A stretch of 64,000 nt of DNA from assembly GCA_025210515.1 (NCBI GenBank), contig JAOARM010000010.1, positions 124,001 through 188,000 of the forward strand, written 5' to 3'. Of the stretch, positions 62,052-64,000 are shown one piece after another; position 1 is the stretch's first letter; every line of letters starts with the position of its first letter. A program made the translations under genes and the position numbers. The notes under the pieces were generated by a model that ran no database searches, was not told the origin of the DNA, and saw nothing but the letters and a program-made list of their open reading frames with translations. This DNA comes from Vallitalea sp. Its GTDB lineage: Bacteria > Bacillota > Clostridia > Lachnospirales > Vallitaleaceae.

Positions 62052-64000
62052 ATGAATAACAGTAATTATAAACATATACAATTAAATAAAAAGTTTTTCT
62101 CTATATTGTTAATAACTTCATTTATTGTACAGTTAATATTACCATTAAATAATTTTAACAATTTGGTATATGCCAAAACAGATAATGGTTTTACAGTTTT
62201 GCAAACAATCAATAAAAGTAGTATTAGAGCTTCAGAAGAAGTTGAAGTAAAACTTAACTATGGTACAAGCGGTGATAAGAATTTTTATAATACTAAGATT
62301 ATATATACATTACCTTATGGAGCCGTACTTAATAAAATAAAAGTTAATGGATCAGTAGAATATAGTACTGATTCAACTAATAGAATTATTACTTTTAACC
62401 TTGAAAGTAGAGATAAAGATAATAACAAAGAAGGATATATGCGTCCCGGACAAAGTGGAGATATTCTTATATATTTCAAAATACCAGGACCAAAAAATCT
62501 ATATCCTAATGGAAAAAAATTAAAATTTGATAAAAATGCATTAGCAAAAGCTAATCTGGGAAGTAGTAGTGGAAATTCTATTGAGTTCTATGCACAAGCA
62601 GAAGATATAACTTATATAGCACCTGCAAAATGGAAGATAAGTAAAACTACGCCAAAAGATACTTTAACTATTTCAAAAGATAAAAATGTTACGTATGTAA
62701 TTGCTAATTATTCTATTGTAGTAAGTAATGGAAATTGTGATTTGAAAGATGTCACAATAACAGATATATTACCAGAAGATGTAATAGTAGAAAATTCATC
62801 AGGTGGTACAGAAATACTAGATGGAAAAACTAAGAAACTTCAGTGGAATTATTCTCACATAGATTATAATAAGACTAAGAAAATAGATATATCTATAAAA
62901 TTTCCCATAAAAGGAAGAGTTAGTGGAGTAGAAGGTGTCTATGACAAAGATTCAAGAACTAATACAGTTAAAATAACTGGATACCCATCAGACTTTGGCG
63001 AAAATGGACAAATAATAAAAGGAAACAATCTATATACATTTGTTAATGGTGGACAGGCACAAGCCACTACTAAATTTGAATTATCTAAAAAAACATGGGG
63101 AGTATATACTTCTGGAGAAGAAATTAAAAAAATTCCCCTTAATCCTTCCGAGACAAAAGTAAATGTTAATTATACAGTAGGATTTACAAATGGAGATCGT
63201 GGAATTAAAAATGTTACATTAAGTTATGAAATACCAGATGATGCAACTGTAGAAGATGCTGATGGTGGTTTGGTAGTACCTAGACACGGCAAACGATATA
63301 TTGATTGGGCTGAAAGTGTAATAGATGCAGCAACTAATTATAGTAAAGATATAATATTATCTTATAAAATTAAAAGAACTTCGCCTGAAGGAGTAGAAAA
63401 TAATTCTACTAGAACTAATATAGTAACAGCAAGTGCAGTATTTCAATATGAGGAAAACAGTTCAGTAATATTTAATCCTAGTACAGATAATATAACAACG
63501 AAATTTATTGAAGATGATGTTAAATGGGTATTAAGTAAAGATGCTACATTAAAAGTAGCAATACCACATAGTATAAGTACGGAAACTAGTGAGGTTGAAT
63601 ATATCATTAAGCTAGATAGTATAGGAGATGATCCTAAAACTAATCTACCTCTAAAAAGTGTAACGATAACAGATAATTTGCCAACTGGAGCTATAATACA
63701 ATCATCAATTCCTGTAAAAGATAGCTCAAGTACTGATACTAATCCTACATGGACTTTTAATAATATTAATCCTATAGATAAAAACACTTGGCCAAAAGTT
63801 ACATTAAAAGTTAAATACCCTATTAAGCGTTACGGAAATTCAACTGGGATTGTAGAAGGTACAAAACTAGTAAATGAAGCTACAGTAGTAGGTGTTATTG
63901 ATGATAATAATAATACGGTTTATAATTTCAAAAATTCTTTCAGTAAAGCTACAACAGAATTCGTAAAAACATCCCCTCCTGTACCTAAGGTTATTGTTGG
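62052..64000 (+). CDS. Large secreted DUF11-repeat surface protein (3' end outside window)
   Basis: The reading frame is open from ATG 62052, after GGAGGG, to the window end, giving at least 649 residues. A basic start is followed by a long hydrophobic signal segment (about residues 15-34) and a cleavage region ending VYA. The body contains repeated DUF11-like beta modules, each with a T-x-T-D-x-L/I-P core: DVTITDILPEDVIVENSSGG, NVTLSYEIPDDATVEDADGG and SVTITDNLPTGAI. Modules of this type build long stalks on Gram-positive and archaeal surface proteins, often with isopeptide cross-links. The C-terminus is not seen, so the anchoring type is unknown. A role as a surface fibre or adhesin is inferred. 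Confidence 0.8.
   Translation, partial: MNNSNYKHIQLNKKFFSILLITSFIVQLILPLNNFNNLVYAKTDNGFTVLQTINKSSIRASEEVEVKLNYGTSGDKNFYNTKIIYTLPYGAVLNKIKVNGSVEYSTDSTNRIITFNLESRDKDNNKEGYMRPGQSGDILIYFKIPGPKNLYPNGKKLKFDKNALAKANLGSSSGNSIEFYAQAEDITYIAPAKWKISKTTPKDTLTISKDKNVTYVIANYSIVVSNGNCDLKDVTITDILPEDVIVENSSGGTEILDGKTKKLQWNYSHIDYNKTKKIDISIKFPIKGRVSGVEGVYDKDSRTNTVKITGYPSDFGENGQIIKGNNLYTFVNGGQAQATTKFELSKKTWGVYTSGEEIKKIPLNPSETKVNVNYTVGFTNGDRGIKNVTLSYEIPDDATVEDADGGLVVPRHGKRYIDWAESVIDAATNYSKDIILSYKIKRTSPEGVENNSTRTNIVTASAVFQYEENSSVIFNPSTDNITTKFIEDDVKWVLSKDATLKVAIPHSISTETSEVEYIIKLDSIGDDPKTNLPLKSVTITDNLPTGAIIQSSIPVKDSSSTDTNPTWTFNNINPIDKNTWPKVTLKVKYPIKRYGNSTGIVEGTKLVNEATVVGVIDDNNNTVYNFKNSFSKATTEFVKTSPPVPKVIV

Overview
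This window comes from a very AT-rich, endospore-forming Gram-positive bacterium, most likely a member of the Clostridia. Three things point there. It carries spore genes: spoIIR, spoIID, spoIIQ, a gerA-type germinant receptor operon, a CotS-like protein and a SPOCS/LysM coat-type protein. It has typical clostridial core genes: veg, ispE-gntR, an ileS of the long clostridial type, and ddl. It has a Gram-positive surface: one LPXTG protein, two SLH proteins and a DUF11-type protein. Ribosome binding sites are strong and GTG/TTG starts are common. A Lachnospirales/Vallitalea-like origin is plausible but cannot be proven from the sequence. No rRNA, tRNA, CRISPR array, phage or transposase gene was recognised.

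Left part (1-18000). Mannose-6-phosphate isomerase, cut by the window edge, is followed by a CCA-adding enzyme and a CotS-like pseudokinase. Next comes a cyclic-di-GMP-I riboswitch with its terminator, which controls a 1.2-kaa LPXTG surface protein whose gene ends in a Y-shaped inverted-repeat structure. Then come an O-antigen-ligase-like membrane protein, a PEGA protein, phosphoglucomutase, a PrcB-like lipoprotein, veg with two tandem sigma-A promoters, and a SPOCS-LysM protein whose ribosome binding site and start codon lie inside a terminator-shaped hairpin. ispE and a GntR regulator close this part.

Middle part (18000-48500). A 1743-aa secreted beta-helix/LamG protein is followed by a gerKA-gerKB-gerKC germinant receptor operon, spoIIR with a near-perfect sigma-F promoter, ddl, a DUF1934 protein and galU. 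A complete agr-type quorum-sensing locus follows in the order response regulator, sensor kinase, AgrB, AgrD. Its 48-aa AgrD peptide gene overlaps agrB. Two SLH-domain proteins, a C-terminal processing protease and pyrG come next. On the minus strand are a small conserved membrane protein, plsC, malQ and pncB, and then an EamA transporter on the plus strand.

Right part (48500-64000). ileS and glycogen phosphorylase are followed by an unusual 100-bp element holding two long, mutually exclusive inverted repeats. A MerR regulator of the AdhR/NmlR type follows, with its palindromic operator between the -35 and -10 of a 19-bp-spacer promoter that drives a flavin reductase and an aldo/keto reductase. 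spoIID, spoIIQ (with a second textbook sigma-F promoter), a minus-strand FAD oxidoreductase and an ApbE lipoprotein come next. The window ends inside a large secreted DUF11-repeat protein.

Three themes connect the genes: the sporulation and germination programme, cell-surface proteins that appear to be under second-messenger control (c-di-GMP) or to lie near a peptide quorum-sensing locus, and carbohydrate phosphate/glycogen metabolism (manA, pgcA, galU, malQ, glgP).
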